Positions 26,891 through 36,041 of a stretch of DNA of 64,000 nt are shown here, in pieces. Positions within the stretch are counted from its first letter, which is position 1, and each line of letters begins with the position of its first letter. This DNA comes from Flavobacteriales bacterium UBA2306 (GTDB taxonomy: Bacteria > Bacteroidota > Bacteroidia > Flavobacteriales > Weeksellaceae): NCBI GenBank assembly GCA_002345565.1, contig DDVS01000001.1, forward strand, positions 56,712 to 120,711, in the 5' to 3' direction. Made by a program: the position numbers and the translations under genes. The notes beneath the pieces are model-generated. The model made no database searches. It was given only the letters and a program-made list of their open reading frames with translations, and was not told the origin of the DNA.

Positions 26891-27305
26891 CTATCCGGAG
26901 AGAGTATGATGAAAATAATCAAAAGTACGATGGAATGGAATACAAACCAAACCGATAAAGAAAATAGCAGAGCTAGTATTTTCCCAGAGAAAGAATCAGG
27001 TTTAAAGATCAGAATACCAATATAGCCTTCCCCATAGTCCAAGAGGCCTGAATGTCGCTTCCTATATCAAGATGCCGTTCACGATCTTAAATTCCAGCCA
27101 CTTTTCTCCCGTCAGTTTCATCTCAGCAAATAGAAGAAGTTTTTTTCTTCCTCTTTTCAGGCCTACTTCACCGAACAGTTTGTCAATGCTTCCTCTCAGA
27201 CTCCATAAGGAATAGGAATGATACCTGCCATTTTTCCCACAGATAGCAAAAATATGGTCGAGTGTTCTCTTTTTATTCTTTAACCGTTTGGATTTCTTTT
27301 AGAGG
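26891..27305 (-). pseudogene. Remnant of a DUF2867-domain SDR-like protein (C-terminal part)
   Basis: Minus-strand pieces LDHIFAICGKNGR, LWSLRGSIDKLFGEVGLKRG, FAEMKLTGEKWLEFKIV and ATFRPLGLWGRLYWYS are typical of the DUF2867 tail found on atypical short-chain dehydrogenases. They are separated by a deletion near 27135, a TAG near 27050 and frameshifts near 27010. The N-terminal Rossmann part is missing. The gene is dead. Identification is from memory of the family and moderately certain. Confidence 0.6.
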
Positions 27306-27349
27306 AACGATATGAAAAATCTATTTTCAAACAGTTAATACAAATTATT

Positions 27350-29638
27350 TTAAATGTCCTCGTCAATTAGTTCTACATTAATTGTTTTTACATCCTGAGA
27401 GTTACCTCCAACCATCAATTTAAAAGTTCCAGGTTCTACTACAAAATCACCTTGATTATTATAGAAACCAAGTTTTTTTTCTGTAATTGGGAAAGAAACT
27501 GTTTTTGATTCACCCGGTTTTAAGTTGACCAATTCAAATGCTTTCAATTCTTTTACAGGTCTAGCCACCGATGCAAATTCATCCTGAATATAAAGCTGGA
27601 CCACTTCTTTACCTTCATATTTTCCGGTGTTTTTAAGGGTTACAGAAACCTGAATGTTTTCGCCTTTCGCAAACGACTTTTTATTGATTTTAAAATCAGA
27701 ATAGTCAAAAGTGGTATAACTTAACCCAAAACCAAAAGGATAGAGTGGTGTTTTTTCTGCATCGGAATAATGGCTCCAGAAAACATTGTTGTCTTTGTCT
27801 GTATAGCGTCCTGTACTATAATTGTTGTAATATATTGGGATTTGACCAACATTTCTAGGGAAAGTCATTGGTAATTTTCCACTAGGGTTATAATCGCCGT
27901 AAAGAACCTGAGCTACTGCATTTCCGGATTCTGTTCCCAGATGCCACGCTTCTACAATTGCAGGAATATTCTCCGATGCCCAATTGATGCTCAAAGGTCT
28001 CCCATTATTAAGAACCAAAACGATGTTAGGATTGATTTTATAAATTTCTTTTAAAAATTCTTCCTGTAAACCTGGAAGATTGATATCAGTTCGGCTTCTT
28101 GCTTCTCCTGTGCTGAAGCTATGTTCACCCAAAACCATTATAATGACATCTGCAGATTTTGCTGCTTGTTTTGCTTCTTCAAGACCAGATTTGTCTGTGG
28201 TGTTGTAATTAACTTCTGTTAAGAACGTTGGTTCATCTGTAGTAAGTTTTGGACCTTCAACAAAATTAAGGGTATTTCCAGTGTAATTTTTCAAACCTTC
28301 CAAAACAGATACTGCAGTGTTGTTATCGGATGCAATTCTCCAGCTTCCCAAAGGTGAGTTTTTACTGGATGCCAGGCTGCCTAATAACAAGATTTTCTGT
28401 CCAGATTTTTTAAGTGGAAGTATTTGTTTTTCGTTTTTCAGAAGGACGATTGATTTTTTTGCCATTTCCAGGACAGCTTCGTGATTGGCTTTGCTTCCTA
28501 TAACTTCTTTTTCTCTTTTCTCGTCGAGGAAACGATACGGATTATCAAATAGTCCCAATTCATATTTCACGCGTAAAACTCTTCTTACGGCATCATCCAC
28601 GTATTTTTGGTCAACTTTTCCATGCTTCAACAACTCGATGAGGTGGGGAACATAGATTCCGCCTTCCATATCCACATCTGTTCCCGCTTCTACAGCAGAA
28701 ATAGCGGCTGATTTTTCATCTTTAGAATAACCCCAAGGAATCATTTCTCGTATGGAAGCCCAATCAGAAATCACAAAACCAGAAAATCCCCATTTGTTTT
28801 TCAGTGTTTCTCTTAAAAGATATTTGTCCCCGGAAGCAGGAATACCATTGATGGTATTAAAAGATGTCATTACCGTTCTCAGTCCTGTATCAACAGCCGC
28901 TTTGAATGGTGGTAAAATCTGATTGTATAATGTATTGCTCCCAATTTCCGAAGCGTTATATTCTAATCCTGCTACAACAAAACCATATCCGGCAAAATGT
29001 TTTGCACTGGCAGCAATTCTGAGCGGAGATTTGAAGCTGTTATCACCTTGGAAACCTTTTACTCTTGCAACTGCTATTTTACTACCAAGATAAGGGTCTT
29101 CGCCTGCGCCTTCCATTACACGTCCCCACCTTGCATCTCTGGAGATGTCCATCATTGGTCCAAAAGTCCAGTTGATACCAGAAGCTGCTGCTTCAGAGGC
29201 TGCAACCTCTGCCGATTTTTCTATGGCAGCCAAATCCCAGCTTGCGGCTTCTGCCAAAGGAATTGGGGATAAGGTTTTATAACCGTGGATGACATCGAAA
29301 CCGATAATCAAAGGAATGCCTAATCTTGTTTGCTCAACGGCGATTTTCTGAACTGCTTTTACTTCTTTTACACCACGTACAGTTAACATAGAACCAACCA
29401 ATCCTTTCTTGATGTTTTCATATTTTTGTTCTGCTGTCCCGCCGACCGGAGCCGGACCTGTAACATCCCAAAAACCATTGTATTGGTTCATCTGTCCCAC
29501 TTTTTCCTCGATGGTCATTTTTGCCATCAATACATCAATTTTTTTCTCTATTTCGGGGTTGAGTTTTTGCTGCGCATTGGCGTTACTCACAGTTACTATG
29601 CTCATTAATGTGATGATTAATATTTTGGTTATTCTCAT
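27350..29638 (-). CDS. bglX: Beta-glucosidase, GH3 (BglX type)
   Basis: The 762-aa protein starts with a signal peptide (ILIITLMSIVTVSNANAQ), then the GH3 N-terminal barrel with GFVISDWAS (Asp nucleophile) at about residue 290, DVDMEGG, the alpha/beta sandwich, and a C-terminal fibronectin III-like domain (VSVTLKNTGKYEGKEVVQLYI). Length is typical for periplasmic BglX. It would remove terminal beta-glucosyl residues, useful for glucomannan oligosaccharides. It is the last gene of the minus-strand arm of the mannan locus. Confidence 0.93.
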   Translation of the reverse strand: MRITKILIITLMSIVTVSNANAQQKLNPEIEKKIDVLMAKMTIEEKVGQMNQYNGFWDVTGPAPVGGTAEQKYENIKKGLVGSMLTVRGVKEVKAVQKIAVEQTRLGIPLIIGFDVIHGYKTLSPIPLAEAASWDLAAIEKSAEVAASEAAASGINWTFGPMMDISRDARWGRVMEGAGEDPYLGSKIAVARVKGFQGDNSFKSPLRIAASAKHFAGYGFVVAGLEYNASEIGSNTLYNQILPPFKAAVDTGLRTVMTSFNTINGIPASGDKYLLRETLKNKWGFSGFVISDWASIREMIPWGYSKDEKSAAISAVEAGTDVDMEGGIYVPHLIELLKHGKVDQKYVDDAVRRVLRVKYELGLFDNPYRFLDEKREKEVIGSKANHEAVLEMAKKSIVLLKNEKQILPLKKSGQKILLLGSLASSKNSPLGSWRIASDNNTAVSVLEGLKNYTGNTLNFVEGPKLTTDEPTFLTEVNYNTTDKSGLEEAKQAAKSADVIIMVLGEHSFSTGEARSRTDINLPGLQEEFLKEIYKINPNIVLVLNNGRPLSINWASENIPAIVEAWHLGTESGNAVAQVLYGDYNPSGKLPMTFPRNVGQIPIYYNNYSTGRYTDKDNNVFWSHYSDAEKTPLYPFGFGLSYTTFDYSDFKINKKSFAKGENIQVSVTLKNTGKYEGKEVVQLYIQDEFASVARPVKELKAFELVNLKPGESKTVSFPITEKKLGFYNNQGDFVVEPGTFKLMVGGNSQDVKTINVELIDEDI

Positions 29639-29675
29639 TATTGGATTTTTTCCTGAGTTATTTTATAGTTTAAAC

Positions 29676-31055
29676 TTATTTAAGGTTCTCGGATGTGTAA
29701 GCTGAAGCAGGTAAGTCAGCTTTGTTGTAAAGGTCAGATTGAGCAATGTTACTCCAAGCATATCTTACAGCAACAGGGTTGGAAACTTCTTTGGCAGAAA
29801 TGATAATCTGGTTTCCTTTTATCTCAGCAACAGCAGGGGAAAATTTTCCATCTTTATCAGCTACTTCAAATAGTTTTGATTCTTTATTCTTAAAATGAAG
29901 TCCTTCTGCAAAATCATAGGTTATAAAAGCTTTTTTACCTTTATATTCTACAGATTTCACTTTTGGACTTTCTACCAGACCTAAATCTTTCTTGTAGATA
30001 TTTTTCAGAATTAAATTCGCCATTCTGATACCCACAGGTTTCTTGTTTTTTGGATGGATGTCATCCGTTTTATCTAAATCCGATGTCACTACCAATCCGG
30101 AATCAGAGACAGTCTCAGAAACAACTCTCTGTGCATTTTGGATTCTGACAGTAGTATCGCTCCAGCCTGTGTACCCTGCAATCTGAACAATATAAAAAGA
30201 AATTTCATCTGCTTTTGCTTTTCTCCAGGAGTCTATCATGGAAGAGAGCAGAGTACCATAACCGTCGGGATTTCCAGCATTGGTTTCACCTTGATACCAA
30301 AGAATTCCTTTTGTTTTGAATTGATTAATTGGATAAATCATCGCATTGTAAGCACCACCTGTGAATGTTGGATAATATTCGGAATTTCCGAGTTTTTTAT
30401 AATTTTCCAAAAGTGCCGGATTTTGTGAAAAAACTTCTTTTGGAGTCCATAATTCTGCAGCAGAACCTCCCCAGGCAGAAAAGATAATCCCGACAGGAAC
30501 ATTCTTTAGTTGATTTTGAAGTCTTTCTGCAAAGAAATAACCAATTGCACTGAAATATTTCATGGTTTCTGGTATGCAAACCTGCCAATTTCCAAATAGA
30601 TTATTCTGAGGAAATTCTGATGCAAGTTTAGGAACCGAGAAAAACCGAATGTTGGGATAATTTGCTTTTGCTATTTCAGAGTCACCATCTTTGATTCCCC
30701 AAGCTGCACTCATTTCCATATTGGATTGTCCCGAAACTAGCCAAACTTCGCCTAGCATTATATTTTTTAGAACAACTTCGTTATAACCTTTTAATTTAAT
30801 GGTGTATGGTCCACCTTCTTTTCCTGTAGGAATTTTGAATTTGAATGTGGCATCATTTCCTGCAGTTACTTTGTATTCTTGGTCAAGGAAGTCTGCAGTT
30901 AGTGTGATTTCTTCTTTTGGATTGGCATTTCCCCAGATGACAACTTCTGCATTGCGTTGCAAAACCATATTGTTTGTGAAGATTGCAGGAAGATGGATAT
31001 TTGCAAAGCACATATTGGCGATGATGGATAATAGTATGGTAAGTTTTGTTTTCAT
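29676..31055 (-). CDS. Sialate O-acetylesterase-like SGNH/GDSL esterase
   Basis: The 459-aa secreted protein (signal MKTKLTILLSIIANMCFA) has VSGQSNME (catalytic Ser), GILWYQGETNAG, a conserved DIHPKNK His/Asp region near residue 335, and an N-terminal Ig-like segment. Members remove O-acetyl groups from sugars. Here the context (mannan locus) suggests acetylated mannan or glucomannan rather than sialic acid (inference). A perfect AAACCTT/AAGGTTT palindrome lies at 31069-31083, just upstream of the start. Confidence 0.85.
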   Translation of the reverse strand: MKTKLTILLSIIANMCFANIHLPAIFTNNMVLQRNAEVVIWGNANPKEEITLTADFLDQEYKVTAGNDATFKFKIPTGKEGGPYTIKLKGYNEVVLKNIMLGEVWLVSGQSNMEMSAAWGIKDGDSEIAKANYPNIRFFSVPKLASEFPQNNLFGNWQVCIPETMKYFSAIGYFFAERLQNQLKNVPVGIIFSAWGGSAAELWTPKEVFSQNPALLENYKKLGNSEYYPTFTGGAYNAMIYPINQFKTKGILWYQGETNAGNPDGYGTLLSSMIDSWRKAKADEISFYIVQIAGYTGWSDTTVRIQNAQRVVSETVSDSGLVVTSDLDKTDDIHPKNKKPVGIRMANLILKNIYKKDLGLVESPKVKSVEYKGKKAFITYDFAEGLHFKNKESKLFEVADKDGKFSPAVAEIKGNQIIISAKEVSNPVAVRYAWSNIAQSDLYNKADLPASAYTSENLK

Positions 31056-31068
31056 TTTTTTCGATTTT

Positions 31069-31083
31069 AAACCTTCAAGGTTT
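31069..31083. repeat. Perfect 15-bp palindrome inside the mannan operon
   Basis: AAACCTTCAAGGTTT sits between the esterase gene and the GH5-CE2 gene. It resembles the longer hairpin at 38261. It may be an RNA processing or attenuation element. Confidence 0.4.
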
Positions 31084-31087
31084 GGTT

Positions 31088-33058
31088 TTATTTCAAAAAT
31101 TTCTGATAAAAAGGAATGAGTTGGTCTGCCATTACTTCATCATCTTTATAATCAGGATGGTAACCGCAGCCTTTTGGAGTCATTTCTTTGAATTCAAAAA
31201 TCTCTATAGGTGGATGTTTTGTATCGTTTTTGAAAAAGTCTTTTACTTGATTAAGGTAACTGATGAACTGCTTATTTTTCTCTCCGTTTACCATTGGGCT
31301 GTTAAGAAGAATGATCTGAGTCTTAGGATAACGTTTTTGTATCATTTTAATAAACTCGATGTAATTTCCGATGTATTTATCTTTATCAAAAGGAAGCCTC
31401 GGCTTTTTACCATCACCGTCAGAAAAATCGTTTGTTCCCAGACAAATTGAAACCAAATCCGGCTGATAAGAATTGTCGAAATCGGTTTTTCCGTTACCGT
31501 TCAAAAATAGATTATTGTACACATCAGGAAGAATGGTTTCTTCTGACTTTTCGGTGTTCCAGTTTCTGTACATTCCGTATCCTGAAACTGAACTTAGAAG
31601 ATAATCTGCTCCCAAAGCTCTGGCGGAAACTGGCCCGTAAGCAAGATAAGCGTTGTGCTGGTCGTACCATTCGCCTTGTCCGCAAGGAAGAGCGGACTCA
31701 TCATTTCCCATTCCGCAAGTAATGGAATCTCCAATAAATTCGATTTTTTTGGTTGATTTTGGAGTAAAGGGAATCGCATTGATATTGCTTCCGTCAAACT
31801 CTATATATCCATTGCTGGCTTCGGTTGCTTTAGTAAGTTTGATATGATGTTTTGCTGGTGAGCTGGTTTCTAATTTATAGTTTTTTGCATCTCCTGCATC
31901 TATTTTTATTCTTCCGATATATTTTCCGTCAATCTCAATAGAAATCCAATTGTGATGACTATAAGTATCTACACTTTTTAGATTCACTTCGATGGTTTTA
32001 CCTTCAGTTTCAAATTCTACATAAGAGCCAGGCCCTATTAAAAGTGCTTTGTTGTAAAAATTTTTCTCAACTCTTCCACCAAAATTGAATTTGTTTATAT
32101 ACTGCCCCCTGTGATCGAATTGGTGAAGATAGTCTCTGGTTTTGATTCCAGATTCGGTCAAATCAGGAAGCTTCCAATTTCCTTCTGATGAAGCGTTTGG
32201 AAGAAGCATCGAGCAGGTTTCTTTTTTGTCTGAGACTGACCACGTAATCCAGCTGAGATTTCTTTTTATCATCCAGTCATAATACTTCTGCCATTCCGGA
32301 TAATCAAATTTTCCGTCTCCTGTGGCTTCCATTCCCGCTGATTCCGAAATGAAAACAGGTATTCCTGCATCAAGTGCTTCGTCGGTTCTGTCGCGCAACC
32401 ATTTTCCGTGCGTTCCTGCATAAAAATGTACGGTGTACATTAGGTTCTTAACCCCTTTGATAGGATTTTTTTGAACTAAGTCAATTCTTTGATCCCATTC
32501 TGGGCAACCAACAAGAATAATATTGTCTGGGTCGTTTTTACGGATTGTTTTGATAACATCTTCGGCGTATGATTTCACTTCTTCCCAAGATTGCTTTTCA
32601 GGTTCGTTGAAAACTTCATAGATAACATTAGGATATTTTCCGTATTTCTTAGACATTTTATCGAAGAAATCTTTAGCTTCTTTCGTATGAATTTTATGAG
32701 CGTGCCAATCGATAATGACATAAACACCTTCTTTGATGGCTCCATCAATAGCTGATTCCAGTGTTTTCAGGTTTTCTTCCGGTTTTTGCAAATAGGCACC
32801 ATCGGGTTCTATTCCCAAAGAAGCCCGAACGATATTGATATTCCAGTCTTCTTTCAACCAATGAATGTTTTTTTGATTGTAAAATCTCGGATGCCAATTG
32901 CTCCATCCAAAGCTTGTTCCTATAAGTCTGACAGGTTTTCCTTTTGAATCGGAGAGTTGTGTGCCGACAAGTTGCAGATTGCCGATTTCTTTAACAGGAT
33001 TTCTTCCGAAAGAAATGATACATATCGATAAGAATATAAAAGCAAGTACTTTTTTCAT
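31088..33058 (-). CDS. Bifunctional GH5 glycosidase - CE2-like acetyl esterase
   Basis: The 656-aa protein has a signal peptide (MKKVLAFIFLSICIISF), then a GH5 domain (about 25-310): LVGTQLSDSKGKPVRLIGTS, acid/base VFNEPEK, nucleophile FISESAG. From about 320 follows a jelly-roll module and an SGNH esterase like CE2: FIGDSITCGMG (Ser), SVSGYGMYRN, CLGTNDFSDG, and a C-terminal HPDYKDDEVMA with the His. GH5-CE2 fusions are known from clostridial cellulosomes. Here it would cut and deacetylate mannan or glucan chains. Specificity cannot be decided by eye. Confidence 0.88.
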   Translation of the reverse strand: MKKVLAFIFLSICIISFGRNPVKEIGNLQLVGTQLSDSKGKPVRLIGTSFGWSNWHPRFYNQKNIHWLKEDWNINIVRASLGIEPDGAYLQKPEENLKTLESAIDGAIKEGVYVIIDWHAHKIHTKEAKDFFDKMSKKYGKYPNVIYEVFNEPEKQSWEEVKSYAEDVIKTIRKNDPDNIILVGCPEWDQRIDLVQKNPIKGVKNLMYTVHFYAGTHGKWLRDRTDEALDAGIPVFISESAGMEATGDGKFDYPEWQKYYDWMIKRNLSWITWSVSDKKETCSMLLPNASSEGNWKLPDLTESGIKTRDYLHQFDHRGQYINKFNFGGRVEKNFYNKALLIGPGSYVEFETEGKTIEVNLKSVDTYSHHNWISIEIDGKYIGRIKIDAGDAKNYKLETSSPAKHHIKLTKATEASNGYIEFDGSNINAIPFTPKSTKKIEFIGDSITCGMGNDESALPCGQGEWYDQHNAYLAYGPVSARALGADYLLSSVSGYGMYRNWNTEKSEETILPDVYNNLFLNGNGKTDFDNSYQPDLVSICLGTNDFSDGDGKKPRLPFDKDKYIGNYIEFIKMIQKRYPKTQIILLNSPMVNGEKNKQFISYLNQVKDFFKNDTKHPPIEIFEFKEMTPKGCGYHPDYKDDEVMADQLIPFYQKFLK

Positions 33059-33202
33059 ATGTAGATGTCTATTGTTTTTTCAAGGTCACATGGAATCGTG
33101 ATATCATCATTGGTGTCTGTTATTCAAAATATTGGCGATTTCATAAAACTAATGATTAGAAGTTTTCGTTTTCTGTCTGATTTGAGTTTTCAGGGTTATT
33201 GT

Positions 33203-34336
33203 TTATTTGTAAAGTCTTAGGTTTGAAGCTTCCTTCAGAAAGAGCGTTTTCTCGTCTTTATAAAACTTAATGAAATCTTTTTCAGCAGAGTGTCCTTTGA
33301 AAGGAAGATAATATTCTACTTCGTTATTTTCCGGTTTGAATCCAGCATTTCTCCAAAATAGGACGTATGAAAATTTGTATTTCTCAATAGATGGTTTTAA
33401 AACTTCTGTAAACCATTTGGAACCTGGAATTTGATTATAGCCAATTTCTCCGATTGCTGGAATTTTGTTTTGTTTTTTGGCAACTTCATCCAAGGTATTC
33501 ATCCAGAAATCCAGATTTTTTGCAAATTCGGCACCTTTATCTGTGCTTCCTCTTTGGTAGGCATCGAAGGAAACCATATCTACATATTCATCTCCGGGAT
33601 AACGTTTAAGAAAGTCTTCGGCATTCTTGAATTCTATACTGGTATTGTAACTTAAAATTAAATTATGAAGTCCTTTGGTCTTTCTGAAATAATCTGTTGT
33701 AAAACGAAATAATTCTTTGTATTCTTCATCCGAAGCAGAGTTCGCTCCCCACCAAAACCAAGTTCCTGTATGCTCATGCCAAGGACGCCAAATAATCGGA
33801 ATTGTTTCTCCGTTTTTACCTTTTAGGTCTGCCAAAAAATCTGCTACTTTATCTAGGTAAGTCACAAATTTCTGATGATTTTCTCCACCAGAAAAAATAC
33901 TTTTGATGGATTTATTAGAAAAATCCCAGGCATTCTTTCCTGTTATTGGATTATTAGCGTGCCAACTGATGGTAATGATTCCGCCTTTTTCGTAACTGTC
34001 GCGGATGTATTGTTTCATTTTATCAAACGGAACACCATCCAAATTTTTGTCTTTTCCAAGTTCTATATCTCCCAATTCCCATCCAAAAACTGCAGGATAA
34101 TCTCCAATGGTTTCTTTTACATCGCTTCTGTCGTTTTGGTATTTCCAATAAACACCATAAGCCAAATCATCCTGATGACCTACAAAATAACCTTTATCCT
34201 GAGCTTTACCAAGGTTTTCAAAAAGCTTTTGAGTTTCTTTGGTCGCTTGTGAATCCGATATTTTGTATTGAGCCGATAATAACGAGGAAGCAACGATGAG
34301 TGCAGGGTAAAATAGATTTTTAAAAATCATCTTCAT
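33203..34336 (-). CDS. Beta-mannanase, GH26
   Basis: The 377-aa secreted protein (signal to about residue 22) has GH26 landmarks: TQKLFENLGKAQDKGYFVGHQDDLAYG, SWHANNP, acid/base RPWHEHTGTWFWWG with Glu at about 188, and nucleophile IPAIGEIGYNQIP with Glu at about 297. It hydrolyses beta-1,4-mannan or galactomannan. It is similar to, but not identical with, the GH26 at 40966. Confidence 0.92.
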   Translation of the reverse strand: MKMIFKNLFYPALIVASSLLSAQYKISDSQATKETQKLFENLGKAQDKGYFVGHQDDLAYGVYWKYQNDRSDVKETIGDYPAVFGWELGDIELGKDKNLDGVPFDKMKQYIRDSYEKGGIITISWHANNPITGKNAWDFSNKSIKSIFSGGENHQKFVTYLDKVADFLADLKGKNGETIPIIWRPWHEHTGTWFWWGANSASDEEYKELFRFTTDYFRKTKGLHNLILSYNTSIEFKNAEDFLKRYPGDEYVDMVSFDAYQRGSTDKGAEFAKNLDFWMNTLDEVAKKQNKIPAIGEIGYNQIPGSKWFTEVLKPSIEKYKFSYVLFWRNAGFKPENNEVEYYLPFKGHSAEKDFIKFYKDEKTLFLKEASNLRLYK

Positions 34337-34418
34337 CCATTTTTTTTTTTAATTAAATCTAAAGATAAATTTCATCAATAAAATAGGCTAATAGTAAGTC
34401 TATTACCTTTTATCTATA

Positions 34419-35657
34419 TTATTTTATTTTTACAAGTCTTAGCATTAGAATGTCTTTTGATGGAATAGTTGCTTTAAGGGTTTTCTTTGTATTCCCCAGT
34501 TCTTTTTTTGTCCAAAGGTCTACCACTTTGTAATTCTGAATGCTTGTATCAAAGGTTTTTTTAGAGACTTCATCATCTGTAAATTTATTACTTTTCCAAT
34601 CGAAAGAAAAGTCTTTTTCAGCTTTATCTCTATTAAGAAAAGCAACTGCCCAATCCCCATTTTCCAACGGTTTGAACCAAATTTCAAATTCGCCTTCGTC
34701 TTTATATTTGAGCGCTTGAACTCCCAATTTGTCTTGATTAATGGCAATGACGTCTTTGTTTGTCAACACCTCTTTGGTATCTGCGGTCATGTTTCTGATG
34801 TCGTTACCTGCGATGAGAGGAGCTGCCAACATTGCCCACATAGAGAAATGGGCTCTGTCTTCTCCTTTGGTGAGAGCGCCGTTTCCAACTTCCAGCATAT
34901 CTGGGTCGTTCCAATGTCCAGGACCAGCATATTTTCTAAGACCTTCTTGTTTATCTAAAATTTGCATTACTCCCCAAGATTTCCAAGTTCCGTGATCTTC
35001 TATGCAATCAAAACAATTAAAGATATCTCCCGAAGTTCTCCAAAGATGCCCCACATTTTCTCCCCATTCCCAAGGTTTGTTATCTCCCCATTCGCAAATG
35101 CTTAAAACTATTAGTCTTCCAGCTTTTTTTAGTGCAGCAGCAAATGTTTTGTAAGCACCTTCAGCTTTCAAACCTTCAGTATTGCACCAATCGTACTTTA
35201 CATAATCGATGCCCCATTTTGCATAGGTAAGTGCATCCTGAAATTCGTAACCTCTACTTCCCGGTCTTCCTCCGCACGTTTGTGAACCTGCATCAGAGTA
35301 GATTCCCAACTTTAATCCTTTGGAATGAACATAATCCGACAAAGCCTTTATCCCGGATGGAAATCTTGTTTTGTCAGGATGGATAAAACCGTTCTCATCT
35401 CTGTCGCCGTGCCAGCAATCATCTATATTGATGTAAGTGTATCCTGCATCTTTCATTCCCGAAGAAACCATAGCATCGGCCATTTCTTTTATCATATTTT
35501 CATCAACATTGCAGGCAAACTTGTTCCAAGAGTTCCAGCCCATTGGAGGAGTAAGTGCAAGATTAGGATATTTTGTATAATCCTGTGCGTAATTGTTACC
35601 CTGTGCAGATAGAGAAATACTAATGAATGCGAAAAGAGAAAGAACCGTTTTTTTCAT
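34419..35657 (-). CDS. Alpha-galactosidase, GH27
   Basis: The 412-aa secreted protein (signal MKKTVLSLFAFISISLSAQ) has PPMGWNSWNKFACNV, YTYINIDDCWHG, GIDYVKYDWCN (Asp nucleophile), GGRPGSRGYE, and GPGHWNDPDMLEVGNG, with the second acid Asp near RTSGDIFNCFD. It removes alpha-1,6-galactose side chains from galactomannan, clearing the backbone for the mannanases. Full length. Confidence 0.94.
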   Translation of the reverse strand: MKKTVLSLFAFISISLSAQGNNYAQDYTKYPNLALTPPMGWNSWNKFACNVDENMIKEMADAMVSSGMKDAGYTYINIDDCWHGDRDENGFIHPDKTRFPSGIKALSDYVHSKGLKLGIYSDAGSQTCGGRPGSRGYEFQDALTYAKWGIDYVKYDWCNTEGLKAEGAYKTFAAALKKAGRLIVLSICEWGDNKPWEWGENVGHLWRTSGDIFNCFDCIEDHGTWKSWGVMQILDKQEGLRKYAGPGHWNDPDMLEVGNGALTKGEDRAHFSMWAMLAAPLIAGNDIRNMTADTKEVLTNKDVIAINQDKLGVQALKYKDEGEFEIWFKPLENGDWAVAFLNRDKAEKDFSFDWKSNKFTDDEVSKKTFDTSIQNYKVVDLWTKKELGNTKKTLKATIPSKDILMLRLVKIK

Positions 35658-35683
35658 TTTTAGAATTTGAATGTTATATTTTT

Positions 35684-36025
35684 TTAAGCTCTATTGTAGT
35701 CGTCTTCTATTCTTACAATATCATCTTCTCCGAAATATGTCCCGTATTGAACTTCTATAAAAACTACAGGTTCAGACGTTTTATTTTCTATCCTGTGATG
35801 CGCTCCTAGTGGAATTTGAGCAACTTGTCCTACAGAGTAATCACGAATGTCGTCATTGATTGTGATGGTTCCGACTCCTGAAACAATCGTCCAGACTTCG
35901 GCTCTTTTGTGATGATATTGAAGAGAAAGTCTTCCTCCTGGGTTCACTTGTATTCTTTTAACTTTATGAAAGTCTGCATCTTCCAATACCCAATATTCTC
36001 CCCAAGGTCTTACGTCGTGTTCCAT
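35684..36025 (-). CDS. Cupin, mannose-6-phosphate isomerase/GDP-mannose pyrophosphorylase C-terminal-like
   Basis: The 113-aa protein is a single cupin domain matching the C-terminal (type II PMI) module: RPWGEYWVLEDADFHKVKR, LSLQYHHKRAEVWTIVSG, and PLGAHHRIENKT. The histidines of the two cupin motifs (QYHHKR, GAHHR) could bind metal. It is a stand-alone module, cytoplasmic by lack of signal. It might isomerise mannose 6-phosphate or a related sugar phosphate from the GH130 reaction (inference). Confidence 0.8.
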   Translation of the reverse strand: MEHDVRPWGEYWVLEDADFHKVKRIQVNPGGRLSLQYHHKRAEVWTIVSGVGTITINDDIRDYSVGQVAQIPLGAHHRIENKTSEPVVFIEVQYGTYFGEDDIVRIEDDYNRA

Positions 36026-36041
36026 AATTTTTATTTTTTAT

